From an uncultured Bacilli bacterium (GTDB lineage: Bacteria > Bacillota_I > Bacilli_A > RF39 > UBA660), in the NCBI GenBank assembly GCA_944363995.1, contig CALVVV010000042.1, forward strand, positions 1-10,677: a stretch of 10,677 bases of DNA, written 5' to 3'. The position numbers and the translations under genes were made by a program. Numbering within the stretch: position 1 is the stretch's first letter; every line of letters begins with the position of its first letter. The notes under the pieces are model-generated. The model had not been told where the DNA came from, searched no databases, and worked only from the letters and a program-made list of their open reading frames with translations. Of the stretch, positions 1 through 7,141 are shown in pieces.

Positions 1-116
1 CTAGAAAACACTCTGATTTCTTTGATATCAGTTTCTAGAAATCTGTTTAATACTGCATTACCGAAGGAACCAGTTCCTCCGGTAATCAGTAATGTTTTAT
101 CTTTAAATTGACTCAT
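1..116 (-). CDS. capE: CapE/FnlA-type UDP-GlcNAc 4,6-dehydratase/5-epimerase, N-terminal fragment (second copy in window)
   Basis: This is a partial gene: it starts with ATG at 116 and runs off the left edge after 38 full codons. The translation begins MSQFKDKTLLITGGTG and continues SFGNAVLNRFLETDIKEIR, which closely matches the start of CapE, FnlA and WbjB proteins. The Rossmann NAD(P)-binding motif GGTGSFG is at residues 13-19. The start is supported by an AGGAG box eight bases upstream. In characterised members the enzyme dehydrates and epimerises UDP-GlcNAc as the first step toward UDP-L-FucNAc (UDP-L-QuiNAc in some pathways), in the cytoplasm. The gene lies 23 bases downstream of a LicD pseudogene. 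The right end of the window holds the C-terminal part of another gene of the same family, so the locus seems to have two. Family is confident from the motif and local identity; the exact product sugar is inferred. Confidence 0.85.
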   Translation of the reverse strand, partial: MSQFKDKTLLITGGTGSFGNAVLNRFLETDIKEIRVFS

Positions 117-124
117 TTTATTTA

Positions 125-130
125 CTCCTG
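125..130 (-). promoter_or_regulatory. Ribosome binding site of the left capE copy
   Basis: The minus strand reads CAGGAG, then eight bases (TAAATAAA), then the ATG at 116. This is a near-consensus Shine-Dalgarno box with good spacing, and it fixes the start of the left-edge gene. It lies just after the stop of the LicD pseudogene, so this gene can be translated independently of the broken gene upstream. Confidence 0.75.
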
Positions 131-139
131 ATTTTAAAT

Positions 140-970
140 TTATTTATATCCATAATTTTTATATGACTCGTTCAAATCAATTATTTCACACGCATGATGA
201 CTTATCTGTTTGTCAATAGGAGGTAATTTCATATAATTACCATACATACATTTTAAATACTCATCATATTTCTTAGGTGCTTTAACATTTATTCTTTCAA
301 AATTTAAACTAATATTTTCTTCAAAGAAATTAATATTAAAGATTTCTTTATCTCCCCATGCTCCTGAGTAATTTTTTACTTGATATGTCTTTTCATTATT
401 TTAAACTTTTAAATAATTTTTCTTTAAAAAAACGCCGCATTTTTTGGTGTTTTGAAAAAATATGGCCACTTTATTTATTAATAATTCTTTTTTACTATTC
501 AAATTAAAATTATAATAATTTTCTCCAATAATAGAATTAGCAACTCTTTCAGCAACTTTTATGTATTTTTGTTTTAACCAAGACTCAGGATATACATCTA
601 ATGGAAAAATATCAATAAATACTCCATGATTAATATTTATATCTTTATCAGTTCTTTCAACAAATATTGTTCGACAATCTCTAATTTTACTATAATTATA
701 ATAAAAATATTTTTCTGTATAAATATTTTGTAAAAAATAATAATCTAATAAAACATCTATCACAATCTTAATAAATTTTTCATAATCATCTCTAAACATT
801 AAAATATCAATATCGTCATCTCAAAATATAAATCCTTTATGTCGTACAGCACCTAATAAAGTAACTGCATATATAAAATAATTAATATTATTTTCATCAC
901 ATATTCTTTTGAATTCGAGAGATATTTACAATTCATTTTTCAAATCTTCCAATATTTTATTATTTTACAT
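140..970 (-). pseudogene. licD: LicD-family phosphotransferase pseudogene with four in-frame stops
   Basis: One uninterrupted frame of 277 codons runs from the ATG at 970 to the TAA at 140-142. It carries four premature stops: TAA at codon 2 (965-967), TAA at codon 15 (926-928), TGA at codon 50 (821-823) and TAA at codon 190 (401-403). LicD signatures lie in this one frame: TLLGAVRHKGF at codons 37-47, the acidic DDDID at 51-55, a GVFIDIFPLD segment, SGAWGDKE at 202-209, and YGNYMKLPP followed by SHH near the end. The TGA at codon 50 sits exactly where the family has the Trp of WDDDID. The GG normally before TLLG reads AV, a further loss. LicD proteins belong to the nucleotidyltransferase fold and commonly add phosphocholine or similar groups to surface glycans. 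Full length matches a normal LicD (about 270 residues). The longest stop-free piece with an ATG is 799-401, which lacks the catalytic aspartates. The gene lies 25 bases after wzx. Confidence 0.92.
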
Positions 971-977
971 CAATTAT

Positions 978-983
978 CTCCTT
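978..983 (-). promoter_or_regulatory. Retained ribosome binding site of the licD pseudogene
   Basis: The minus strand reads AAGGAG, then seven bases, then ATG at 970. This is a strong Shine-Dalgarno box, and it supports 970 as the original start even though the very next codon is TAA. The box lies in the 25-base gap after the wzx stop. A good translation signal followed at once by a stop suggests the loss is recent, or that the signal has not been under pressure to disappear. Confidence 0.7.
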
Positions 984-995
984 GTATCCCTTTTG

Positions 996-2411
996 TCAAA
1001 TAAATTTTCTAATTAAAATTTTAATTTGTTTAATTAATATTAATATAAGATTCTTATTAAAAAATAAATATAGAATTATATTAATTATACCTATAGGCCA
1101 AACACATAAATCTGGTAAATAAGAAATAATCAATCCAATACATAAGCATATTAATATACTTAATAGTTCCTTATTAATCATTTTCACATTAACAATAGAT
1201 TCCATTCCTTTAGCTCTTACAACGAACACAATTATATAGCATATCATTGTTGCAATAGCAGCACCTAACGCACCTATTTGTCTAATTAGCCAAAAATTTA
1301 ATATAATATTTACTATTGCTCCAATCATCGCAGAATGTAAATATTTATTCATGCTTTTAGTCGCAATGTAAAAAGATCCCCAAAACGTCGCTAAAGCGTC
1401 TGCAAAAAATGAGACAATTAAAAAAGGAGAATAAATCCATGCCGCTTCATATTCAGCCCCAACATAAACATTTAATATTGGCTTATTTAAATACATCAAA
1501 AATAATGTTGCAGTTCCCATAAAAAAAATAGCTTGTTTATATACTTGATTATAAAAGTAAGATTTATCAATTTCATCATTCTCTTTTATTGCAGACATTT
1601 GCCATGATTGCATAAATATAGTTGAAATTGTATTAAGCAATGTCGGGATTTTATAAGATATTGCATATAAACCATTGATGGCTGTCCCACACATATAACT
1701 TATAAAAAATCTATCAGATGCATTAATACACCACCATAAGAGAGCATTTGGTACTAATACCAAACTATATCTTATCATCTCAATAGCTAGATTTTTATTC
1801 CATCGTTTTACGGTAATCTCTTTTGAGAGATTTCCCAAAATAATAGTTATTAATATTGTAATTAACGGAGACAAAAGCATGGACATTTTATATCCAATTA
1901 ATCCTAAGTTAAAAAAAGTTAAAAAGACTATATTCAAAAATGCAGTTATAAATCCTGAAACAAATCCTAAAAAAGAATATAATTTAATATTATCTTTTCC
2001 CCTTATATAACACAAAAAGATAGTCATTATCTCATTTAAAATAGTATATAAATAGATAAAAACGATATAATTAGACAAAACTGGGATAAAGGTAAGTACT
2101 GGACAAATCAATAAAAAAACAACTGATGAGACTATGAAAACTCTTAGCCCTATAGATAAAATCAACTTATGATCAGCCCCTTTATCTAGACAAAATCTCA
2201 TAATGCCTTCATGTATACCACAAGCAATAAAAGGTGAAATGATACCTGCAATTGATAAAATTAAATCTATTTCCCCATATTCTGATGGTTTCAATATATT
2301 TGTATATAAAGGGACCATGAGAAAACTTATTAATTTTGTACCTAAATTTCCACATAAAAAAGCAATAATATTAGTTAATAAATATTTGTATTTTGAAGTA
2401 TTATTTGTCAT
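996..2411 (-). CDS. wzx: Wzx-type repeat-unit flippase (MOP/polysaccharide transporter superfamily)
   Basis: The 471-residue protein is almost wholly hydrophobic, with about 12 to 14 predicted membrane segments. This fits the usual length and topology of O-antigen/capsule flippases. Its N-terminus has the family pattern: a short polar start, GNLGTKLISFLMVPLYTNIL, then PSEYGEIDL. The central stretch INASDRFFISYM near residue 230 matches the conserved region at the start of the second half of these transporters. It would move undecaprenyl-diphosphate-linked repeat units across the cytoplasmic membrane to the polymerase. The ATG at 2411 has an AAAGG box nine bases upstream and overlaps the end of the preceding glycosyltransferase by 11 bases, indicating coupled translation. 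The stop is TGA at 996-998. Function is firm by family; the substrate is unknown. Confidence 0.93.
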   Translation of the reverse strand: MTNNTSKYKYLLTNIIAFLCGNLGTKLISFLMVPLYTNILKPSEYGEIDLILSIAGIISPFIACGIHEGIMRFCLDKGADHKLILSIGLRVFIVSSVVFLLICPVLTFIPVLSNYIVFIYLYTILNEIMTIFLCYIRGKDNIKLYSFLGFVSGFITAFLNIVFLTFFNLGLIGYKMSMLLSPLITILITIILGNLSKEITVKRWNKNLAIEMIRYSLVLVPNALLWWCINASDRFFISYMCGTAINGLYAISYKIPTLLNTISTIFMQSWQMSAIKENDEIDKSYFYNQVYKQAIFFMGTATLFLMYLNKPILNVYVGAEYEAAWIYSPFLIVSFFADALATFWGSFYIATKSMNKYLHSAMIGAIVNIILNFWLIRQIGALGAAIATMICYIIVFVVRAKGMESIVNVKMINKELLSILICLCIGLIISYLPDLCVWPIGIINIILYLFFNKNLILILIKQIKILIRKFI

Positions 2412-3681
2412 TGTTTACATCCTTTAAAACTCTATTGTATAAATCATAAATTATATTTATAGTTCGATTAATATCAAATCTTTCAATGGCGCTTTCACGT
2501 GCATTTTTCCCAATTTGTTCTGCTAATTCATCATCTCCAAAAATTTTACATACATAATAACTTAACATGTAAGATTCATCATATGGATAAAGAAATCCAT
2601 CCACTTTATCTCTTAACATATCTTGAATTCCACCTACACAAGAACTAACACAAGGCATTCCTAAATTCATTGCTTCTCCTAAAGAATTAGGAGAATTTTC
2701 AATTATAGAGGGTAATACAAAGACATTTGCCTTTAAATATTGTTCTAACATACCATTATAATCTAATGGTCCGGTAAAATGAATTTTGCTAAATGGCAAT
2801 TTCAATTCAGTAATTAATTTCTTCAGATATTTAGCATATGTTGTACGCTTAATTTTTTTCATTAAAGTCGAATCATCTAAAATATTTGGTCCTGCAATAT
2901 ATACTTCAGTATCTGGATAATACTTTAAAATTGTTGGTAATGCCTCAAATAATTTATGTAATCCTTTTAATGGATATGAGCCCTGACTAACAAATATTCT
3001 ATATCTCTCTATTTTATTTAAATTCCAACTATTTCTATAAAATACATCATTTAGTATTTCACTACAATAAGTATATTTTATATTAGGATTTAATTGCTTA
3101 ACACAAGCATAATCCCATGTCGTTCTTCCCGTGACATATTTTGCATTTTTTATTAGCTGTTTTTCACTTATACTATATCTCTCAAATAGTCTTTTTTCCC
3201 TAATTGGCCCTCCATGTCTTAAAATATCTCCTAAAGAAAGATTTTTAAAGTTTTTTTCCTCTATCCCACCATAATAATGAATTGAACAATAAGTAACCAT
3301 TCCTGTTATCGAAATAATAGTTCGCTTGGGATTAGCTATCTCCAATAATTTTAGATTATGTTCACGCTCAGTACCAATAATATGGACTATATCTGGTGAA
3401 CTTTCTTCATATGCCCATTTAAGATCTTCAATCATTTCATTATTGCAATTTTGTAAACCCTTTACTCTAATTGGTAATGCAATATAATAAATATTTTCAA
3501 AATATTTTTTTGTAGGAATATTAATTGAATCATAATAAAAGCAAACATATATTTCGAGATTTTCTTTTTTTGATAAATTAATTATCAAATTTTCTATCCA
3601 GCCTCCACCATTTACTTTTCCACTATTCCCAAAACTTTCTAATGCCTTAGATGTTGGTGAACCCATAATTAATAGTCTCAT
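2401..3681 (-). CDS. GT4-family glycosyltransferase, the one preceding wzx
   Basis: This 426-residue protein has the GT-B, GT4 layout. The N-terminal Rossmann half has a glycine-rich loop (residues 20-28) that resembles an acceptor/donor loop. The C-terminal half carries VSQGSYPLKGLHKL at 231-244, YIAGPN at 261-266 and FTGPLDYNGMLEQY at 302-315. The EX7E motif, with E328 and E336 in IIENSPNSLGEAM, is followed by GMPCVSSCVGGIQDML. These are the nucleotide-sugar binding elements of retaining GT4 enzymes. It would add one sugar to the lipid-linked repeat unit at the inner membrane face. Its ATG at 3681 overlaps the stop of the upstream GT14 gene in an ATGA arrangement, and its own end overlaps the wzx start, so the three are probably translated together. 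Donor and linkage cannot be read from the sequence. Confidence 0.9.
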   Translation of the reverse strand: MRLLIMGSPTSKALESFGNSGKVNGGGWIENLIINLSKKENLEIYVCFYYDSINIPTKKYFENIYYIALPIRVKGLQNCNNEMIEDLKWAYEESSPDIVHIIGTEREHNLKLLEIANPKRTIISITGMVTYCSIHYYGGIEEKNFKNLSLGDILRHGGPIREKRLFERYSISEKQLIKNAKYVTGRTTWDYACVKQLNPNIKYTYCSEILNDVFYRNSWNLNKIERYRIFVSQGSYPLKGLHKLFEALPTILKYYPDTEVYIAGPNILDDSTLMKKIKRTTYAKYLKKLITELKLPFSKIHFTGPLDYNGMLEQYLKANVFVLPSIIENSPNSLGEAMNLGMPCVSSCVGGIQDMLRDKVDGFLYPYDESYMLSYYVCKIFGDDELAEQIGKNARESAIERFDINRTINIIYDLYNRVLKDVNNDK

Positions 3682-4631
3682 CTTGGCACCCCTTTTATAT
3701 AGTTATCTAATTGATCTAATATTTTACTATCAATTTTTTCATCAAATTTTCTTGCAAAAAGTTCTTTTCTATTTTTCAACATTTCTAAATTATTTATATT
3801 CAATATATACGGATGTCCTGTAGGTTCATGTTCATCATCAAAAAAATATGCGTATGTCATACAATTTTGCAATATTTCATCTGGTGCATTTAAATCAATC
3901 ATTTCTTTATATTTTGATCTCATTGCCATTGTTTGGAAAAAAGTTTCTTCAGGTGTATTTTTTAATTTAAAAGCTCTAACAATTTTTGTATTATTTTCTA
4001 CTTCTTTTATACAATTTCCAACAATTTCATTAGGTAAAATCCACCATGCTGATCCTCCATATAATGAGCAATTTTCTCTAGATAATCGCTTATATGGAGA
4101 TTGTAATATAAAAGTAATAATTACTTGTATGAAATAAATAGGTAACAATAAAACTTTTCTGCATATTTTATTCTTGCTTATCTTTTCAACGAATCTGTAA
4201 TACGGATGGATTCTAATCCATCTAAATCCTGAATATATCCAATTTTCTTTTGTCATAGGAGTACAATCAATAATAGGTTTAGGATATACATTTTTTAAAT
4301 ATTTCTTAATATCTTTGATTGGTTTGATTGGATAATCCTGTCCACTTAATAATAAAAAATAATGATAATTTTTATTTTTCTTAAAAGCCTCCTTTGCTAA
4401 TTCGATTGTGATTTGACATAAACTCCATGTATCTAAAAATCCTGATATTCTTTTGTTTATAATTTTCACATTTGATGATGAAAATTTTATATCATTAATT
4501 TCTTCTAGTGACAGTTTCCATTTTTTATCTAAATGAATATAAATATCAAAATCTTTATCATTTAATATCTTGATCAATCTAATCAATTGTTCTTTATTTT
4601 TATGAGCGATAATTAAAATAGCATTTTGCAT
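3678..4631 (-). CDS. GT14 core-2/I-branching-enzyme family glycosyltransferase
   Basis: The 317-residue protein has the hallmarks of the bacterial Branch family. These are AILIIAHKNKEQ at the start, YIHLDKK at 31-37, LLSGQDYPIKP at 94-104, GGSAWWILP at 192-200, PEETFFQTM at 227-235, and ELFARKFD near the end. In this family such motifs form the GT-A-like donor and acceptor sites. Animal members make beta-1,6-GlcNAc branches; bacterial members occur in capsule and exopolysaccharide loci with GlcNAc, xylose or other donors. It probably adds a side-branch or backbone sugar to the repeat unit. A hydrophobic stretch at about 160-177 may help membrane contact. The ATG at 4631 has a strong GGAGG box. 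It is the only internal gene boundary not overlapped or tightly abutted by its upstream neighbour, so it may open a second module. Confidence 0.9.
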   Translation of the reverse strand: MQNAILIIAHKNKEQLIRLIKILNDKDFDIYIHLDKKWKLSLEEINDIKFSSSNVKIINKRISGFLDTWSLCQITIELAKEAFKKNKNYHYFLLLSGQDYPIKPIKDIKKYLKNVYPKPIIDCTPMTKENWIYSGFRWIRIHPYYRFVEKISKNKICRKVLLLPIYFIQVIITFILQSPYKRLSRENCSLYGGSAWWILPNEIVGNCIKEVENNTKIVRAFKLKNTPEETFFQTMAMRSKYKEMIDLNAPDEILQNCMTYAYFFDDEHEPTGHPYILNINNLEMLKNRKELFARKFDEKIDSKILDQLDNYIKGVPR

Positions 4632-4742
4632 TTATTCCTCCATTCTCTGCATATGTTATAATGCAGATACAAATATTCTTACTAACATTTAATACTACTT
4701 TTAGTTTTTCACTTAATTTTTCTCTAAACATACATTTGATTC
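4632..4742 (-). other. 111-base gap between wzy and the GT14 gene
   Basis: This is the only intergenic space over 30 bases among the intact genes. It is very AT-rich. It ends in a consensus GGAGG ribosome binding site (4637-4641) five bases before the ATG at 4631, and it contains a short perfect inverted repeat at 4646-4667. A TATAAC hexamer inside the repeat could serve as a weak -10 element, but no convincing -35 lies 16 to 18 bases upstream. I see no open reading frame and no GC-rich hairpin followed by a T-run on the transcribed strand, so no intrinsic terminator. It most likely marks a junction between two sets of coupled genes in one operon. Confidence 0.5.
4646..4667. repeat. Perfect 7-base inverted repeat before the GT14 ribosome binding site
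   Basis: TCTGCAT (4646-4652) and ATGCAGA (4661-4667) are exact reverse complements separated by eight AT-only or nearly AT-only bases. In the transcript this would form a small hairpin ending four bases before the GGAGG box of the GT14 gene. The stem has only three G/C pairs, so its stability is modest. It could tune translation of the second module, bind a dimeric regulator, or be chance in AT-rich DNA. The repeat is visible directly; any function is a guess. Confidence 0.4.
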
Positions 4743-5951
4743 TTAATAATTATCTACTAATATTTGGCCTCTATAATATATCCATCCATAAAATGCAAAA
4801 GTATTAAAAAATACGCGCCAAAATAGTGTTTCGGTACTTGCACTCAATATCATAATTAAGAACAATAACCACCATTTTTTTGATAATACATGCGCTCCTT
4901 TCCAATAGCCTATCAATTGTATAATTGTAAACGGAAGTCCCAAGCAAAGAATGCTGTGTATTATTGAATTCCACATTGACTCATTATATGTAAGCCATTT
5001 TGAGAAAGACATACCTAATAAATATGGAATACCATTTTCAGACACAATATAATGAATTTTAGATAATGAAATTCTATCTAAAAAAGTACTTTCACCACTA
5101 AATTCTCTAGTTATTTTTTCTAGAAAATCATTTCCTAAATTTGTATTAAAAAATAGAAATAAACAACTACATATTAAAAAAAATATCATTATATATGATT
5201 TATAATTCAAATCCAAAAGCCATTCTTTATAATAGAGTATTAATAACAAGAGCATTATCATTATTCCTGTAGTAGAAATTGTAGTCAAAATCGTTATTAC
5301 CAAAATACAAAATTTGAAATAAAAATATTTTCTAGCTTCATATTTTTTTCTTTCTAATAAAAATAGTAATCCAATATTTAAAAAACATTGATAACATCCT
5401 GGTTCCCAACAAATCCCTGCATTTCGTGTTGTAAGAGTAAATTCACCAAACCCCTTTGCAGACATAAATACATACACACCAGCATTATAATAATCCACAG
5501 ACGCTTCTCCTACAGTTAACGGAAATGAAAAAGCAATAGATGGTATTATAAAGCCAATTACAAAGCCTACTAATGACACTAAAGCAAAAAAAACAATTAC
5601 ATTAATATATTTCCTGATAAATTCTCGGAATGGTATAATTGATGCACAGAATGCTCCAATTGCAAGTTGCATAATTATTGCTATATATGAAAATATAGAA
5701 TCATTAAATATAAGGGGAATAATTATCAAAAATAAACTCATACATATAAAAGCAGAAAGCGCGTTTTCTCTCAAAAAAGTATGTTTATTTAATATAATAC
5801 AGAACAAGAGAGCAACAAAAAATAAAAATGTAATTTTCAAGCTATAATTCGTATAACTAAATGCACCACCGGTAGTATAATACAACAAAATTATCAATAA
5901 ATAGTGTACTAGATTTTCTAATTTAAAACTTATTTTCATTTTTATCACCAT
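4743..5951 (-). CDS. wzy: Wzy-like repeat-unit polymerase (O-antigen polymerase/ligase-like membrane protein)
   Basis: This 402-residue integral membrane protein has about ten hydrophobic helices, roughly at residues 15-31, 39-55, 65-83, 87-106, 115-141, 186-200, 213-241, 252-269, 328-350 and 358-392. Between helices 5 and 6 is a long external loop ending in TTRNAGICWEPGCYQCF. The R176 and WEPG at 182-185 pattern recurs in many capsule and exopolysaccharide polymerases. Further on, TISTTGIMIM resembles the STTG stretch seen in these proteins. It would join flipped repeat units at the outer membrane face of the cytoplasmic membrane, using the undecaprenyl-linked chain as donor. The ATG at 5951 shares one base with the stop of the preceding glycosyltransferase (TAATG). 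An in-frame ATG at 5939 is an alternative start, but the AGAAGAG stretch favours the first. Wzy proteins diverge strongly, so the assignment rests on topology, motif and context. Confidence 0.87.
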   Translation of the reverse strand: MVIKMKISFKLENLVHYLLIILLYYTTGGAFSYTNYSLKITFLFFVALLFCIILNKHTFLRENALSAFICMSLFLIIIPLIFNDSIFSYIAIIMQLAIGAFCASIIPFREFIRKYINVIVFFALVSLVGFVIGFIIPSIAFSFPLTVGEASVDYYNAGVYVFMSAKGFGEFTLTTRNAGICWEPGCYQCFLNIGLLFLLERKKYEARKYFYFKFCILVITILTTISTTGIMIMLLLLILYYKEWLLDLNYKSYIMIFFLICSCLFLFFNTNLGNDFLEKITREFSGESTFLDRISLSKIHYIVSENGIPYLLGMSFSKWLTYNESMWNSIIHSILCLGLPFTIIQLIGYWKGAHVLSKKWWLLFLIMILSASTETLFWRVFFNTFAFYGWIYYRGQILVDNY

Positions 5952-7141
5952 TATACTCTTCTTATAAATTCAAGTACCCTCTTACATTGTTCATCCCATG
6001 TTTTAGTTTTTATAAATCTTTTAGTTGCTTCCTTCGATTTCTTTTTATATTTAATATAATCATTACCTAAAAGCTTCTTAATTTCTTTAGCCCAATCTTC
6101 TGCAGATTCTGACTCAGGATAATGTAAATATTCATCATATTCTTTTGGGATTCCTTCTAGCTTATTACAAATAATTGGAACACCTACACATAAATACTCT
6201 AAAACTTTTGATGGAAATGTATATCTAGTAGTATAATTATCTGTAAGTCTTGGACAAACTAATAAATCTGCTTTTGCCTGTATCTGCATCATTATTTTAT
6301 TGTTTACTTTTCCATGATAACAAATATTTTTATTTTTTTTTGATGATGCTATAACCAAATTCTTTAAATTTCCATCTCCGTAAATGTTGAGAATTATATT
6401 TTTATCTTCAATAAAATCCATTGCAGATATTATTAACTCAATACCCGATAGTTCATTTAACGTTCCAGAAAATACTATATTCCACATGTAACTATCTTTA
6501 TCACCTTCAATTGAATGTTCTATATTTAGATAATCACTTGGATCATAACCTGCTTCTATTAAACAATAAGGTAGACTAGGTGCAAAATCTACTGCAATAT
6601 TAGTTGTAAGTGGTATGATTCCATCAAATTTTTTTATTATTTTTTCCTGATTTTTATCCTCTATTCTCCTAACAATATTTTTTCTCATCAAAATTGGTAA
6701 ATCTGCAACTATTGCTATGCATTTACAACTTTTAATTTTAGATATTTTTAAAACAGGTAAAGCAAAAATACTCATTGTATTATATGTCATTATTATAGTA
6801 TTTTCATCTAAATGCATCTTTTTCAATTTATTGAAAATACTGTAATATATACATATTTGCTTTATTATAGGAATATTGATATATGAAATCATGTCAAACT
6901 CTAATTTGCCTATTTTTTGTTTTCTACTCTTAACAATAATAGGTTTCTTATTAAATTTCCACATTGCATGAGGCTCAACAGTGACTACTTTTGTATTTAT
7001 ATTGTTATTAATAAACCCATTTATAAATCCTAATTGCATTTTATTACCAGCAATAGAAGCATCAGGCAACAATTCCAAACTCTGTTTATCTACTACACTT
7101 CCAACAAAAACAATATTCATCTTTTTTATGTCCATGGACAT
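5951..7141 (-). CDS. GT4-family glycosyltransferase with FPSK-type C-terminal motif
   Basis: The 396-residue protein has a GT-B layout. The N-terminal domain begins NIVFVGSVVDKQ, and the linker is IVADLPILM around 144-152. The C-terminal domain has VFSGTLNELSGIELII at 223-238, LNIYGDG at 251-257, HGKVNNKIMMQIQAKADLLVC at 276-296 and TFPSKVLEYLCVGVPII at 308-324. FPSKxxEYL is a known variant of the GT4 donor-site motif, with E315 as the conserved acid. It would add a sugar to the growing repeat unit; donor unknown. The ATG at 7141 is preceded by an AAGGGGG-like box about nine bases upstream, which favours it over in-frame ATGs at 7135 and 7120; the last has no good box. It overlaps the preceding gene by 16 bases and shares one base with wzy. 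A run of nine A on the coding strand (6333-6341) is a possible slippage site. Confidence 0.88.
   Translation of the reverse strand: MSMDIKKMNIVFVGSVVDKQSLELLPDASIAGNKMQLGFINGFINNNINTKVVTVEPHAMWKFNKKPIIVKSRKQKIGKLEFDMISYINIPIIKQICIYYSIFNKLKKMHLDENTIIMTYNTMSIFALPVLKISKIKSCKCIAIVADLPILMRKNIVRRIEDKNQEKIIKKFDGIIPLTTNIAVDFAPSLPYCLIEAGYDPSDYLNIEHSIEGDKDSYMWNIVFSGTLNELSGIELIISAMDFIEDKNIILNIYGDGNLKNLVIASSKKNKNICYHGKVNNKIMMQIQAKADLLVCPRLTDNYTTRYTFPSKVLEYLCVGVPIICNKLEGIPKEYDEYLHYPESESAEDWAKEIKKLLGNDYIKYKKKSKEATKRFIKTKTWDEQCKRVLEFIRRV

Noticed and set aside
401..799. A free-standing 132-residue protein.
   Set aside because: It is the middle of the LicD pseudogene, in the same frame, bounded by the premature stops at codons 50 and 190. 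It has no ribosome binding site of its own and lacks the DDDID residues.
821..823. TGA in the Trp position of the LicD motif as evidence for a genetic code in which TGA means Trp.
   Set aside because: Other genes end in TGA (wzx at 996-998, and several ATGA overlaps) and encode Trp with TGG throughout. Three other stops in the same gene are TAA. It is a nonsense mutation.
4653..4690. A sigma-70 promoter in the gap before the GT14 gene, using TATAAC as -10.
   Set aside because: No hexamer resembling TTGACA lies at 16-18 bases upstream. The best candidates match only two or three positions, so I do not call it a promoter.
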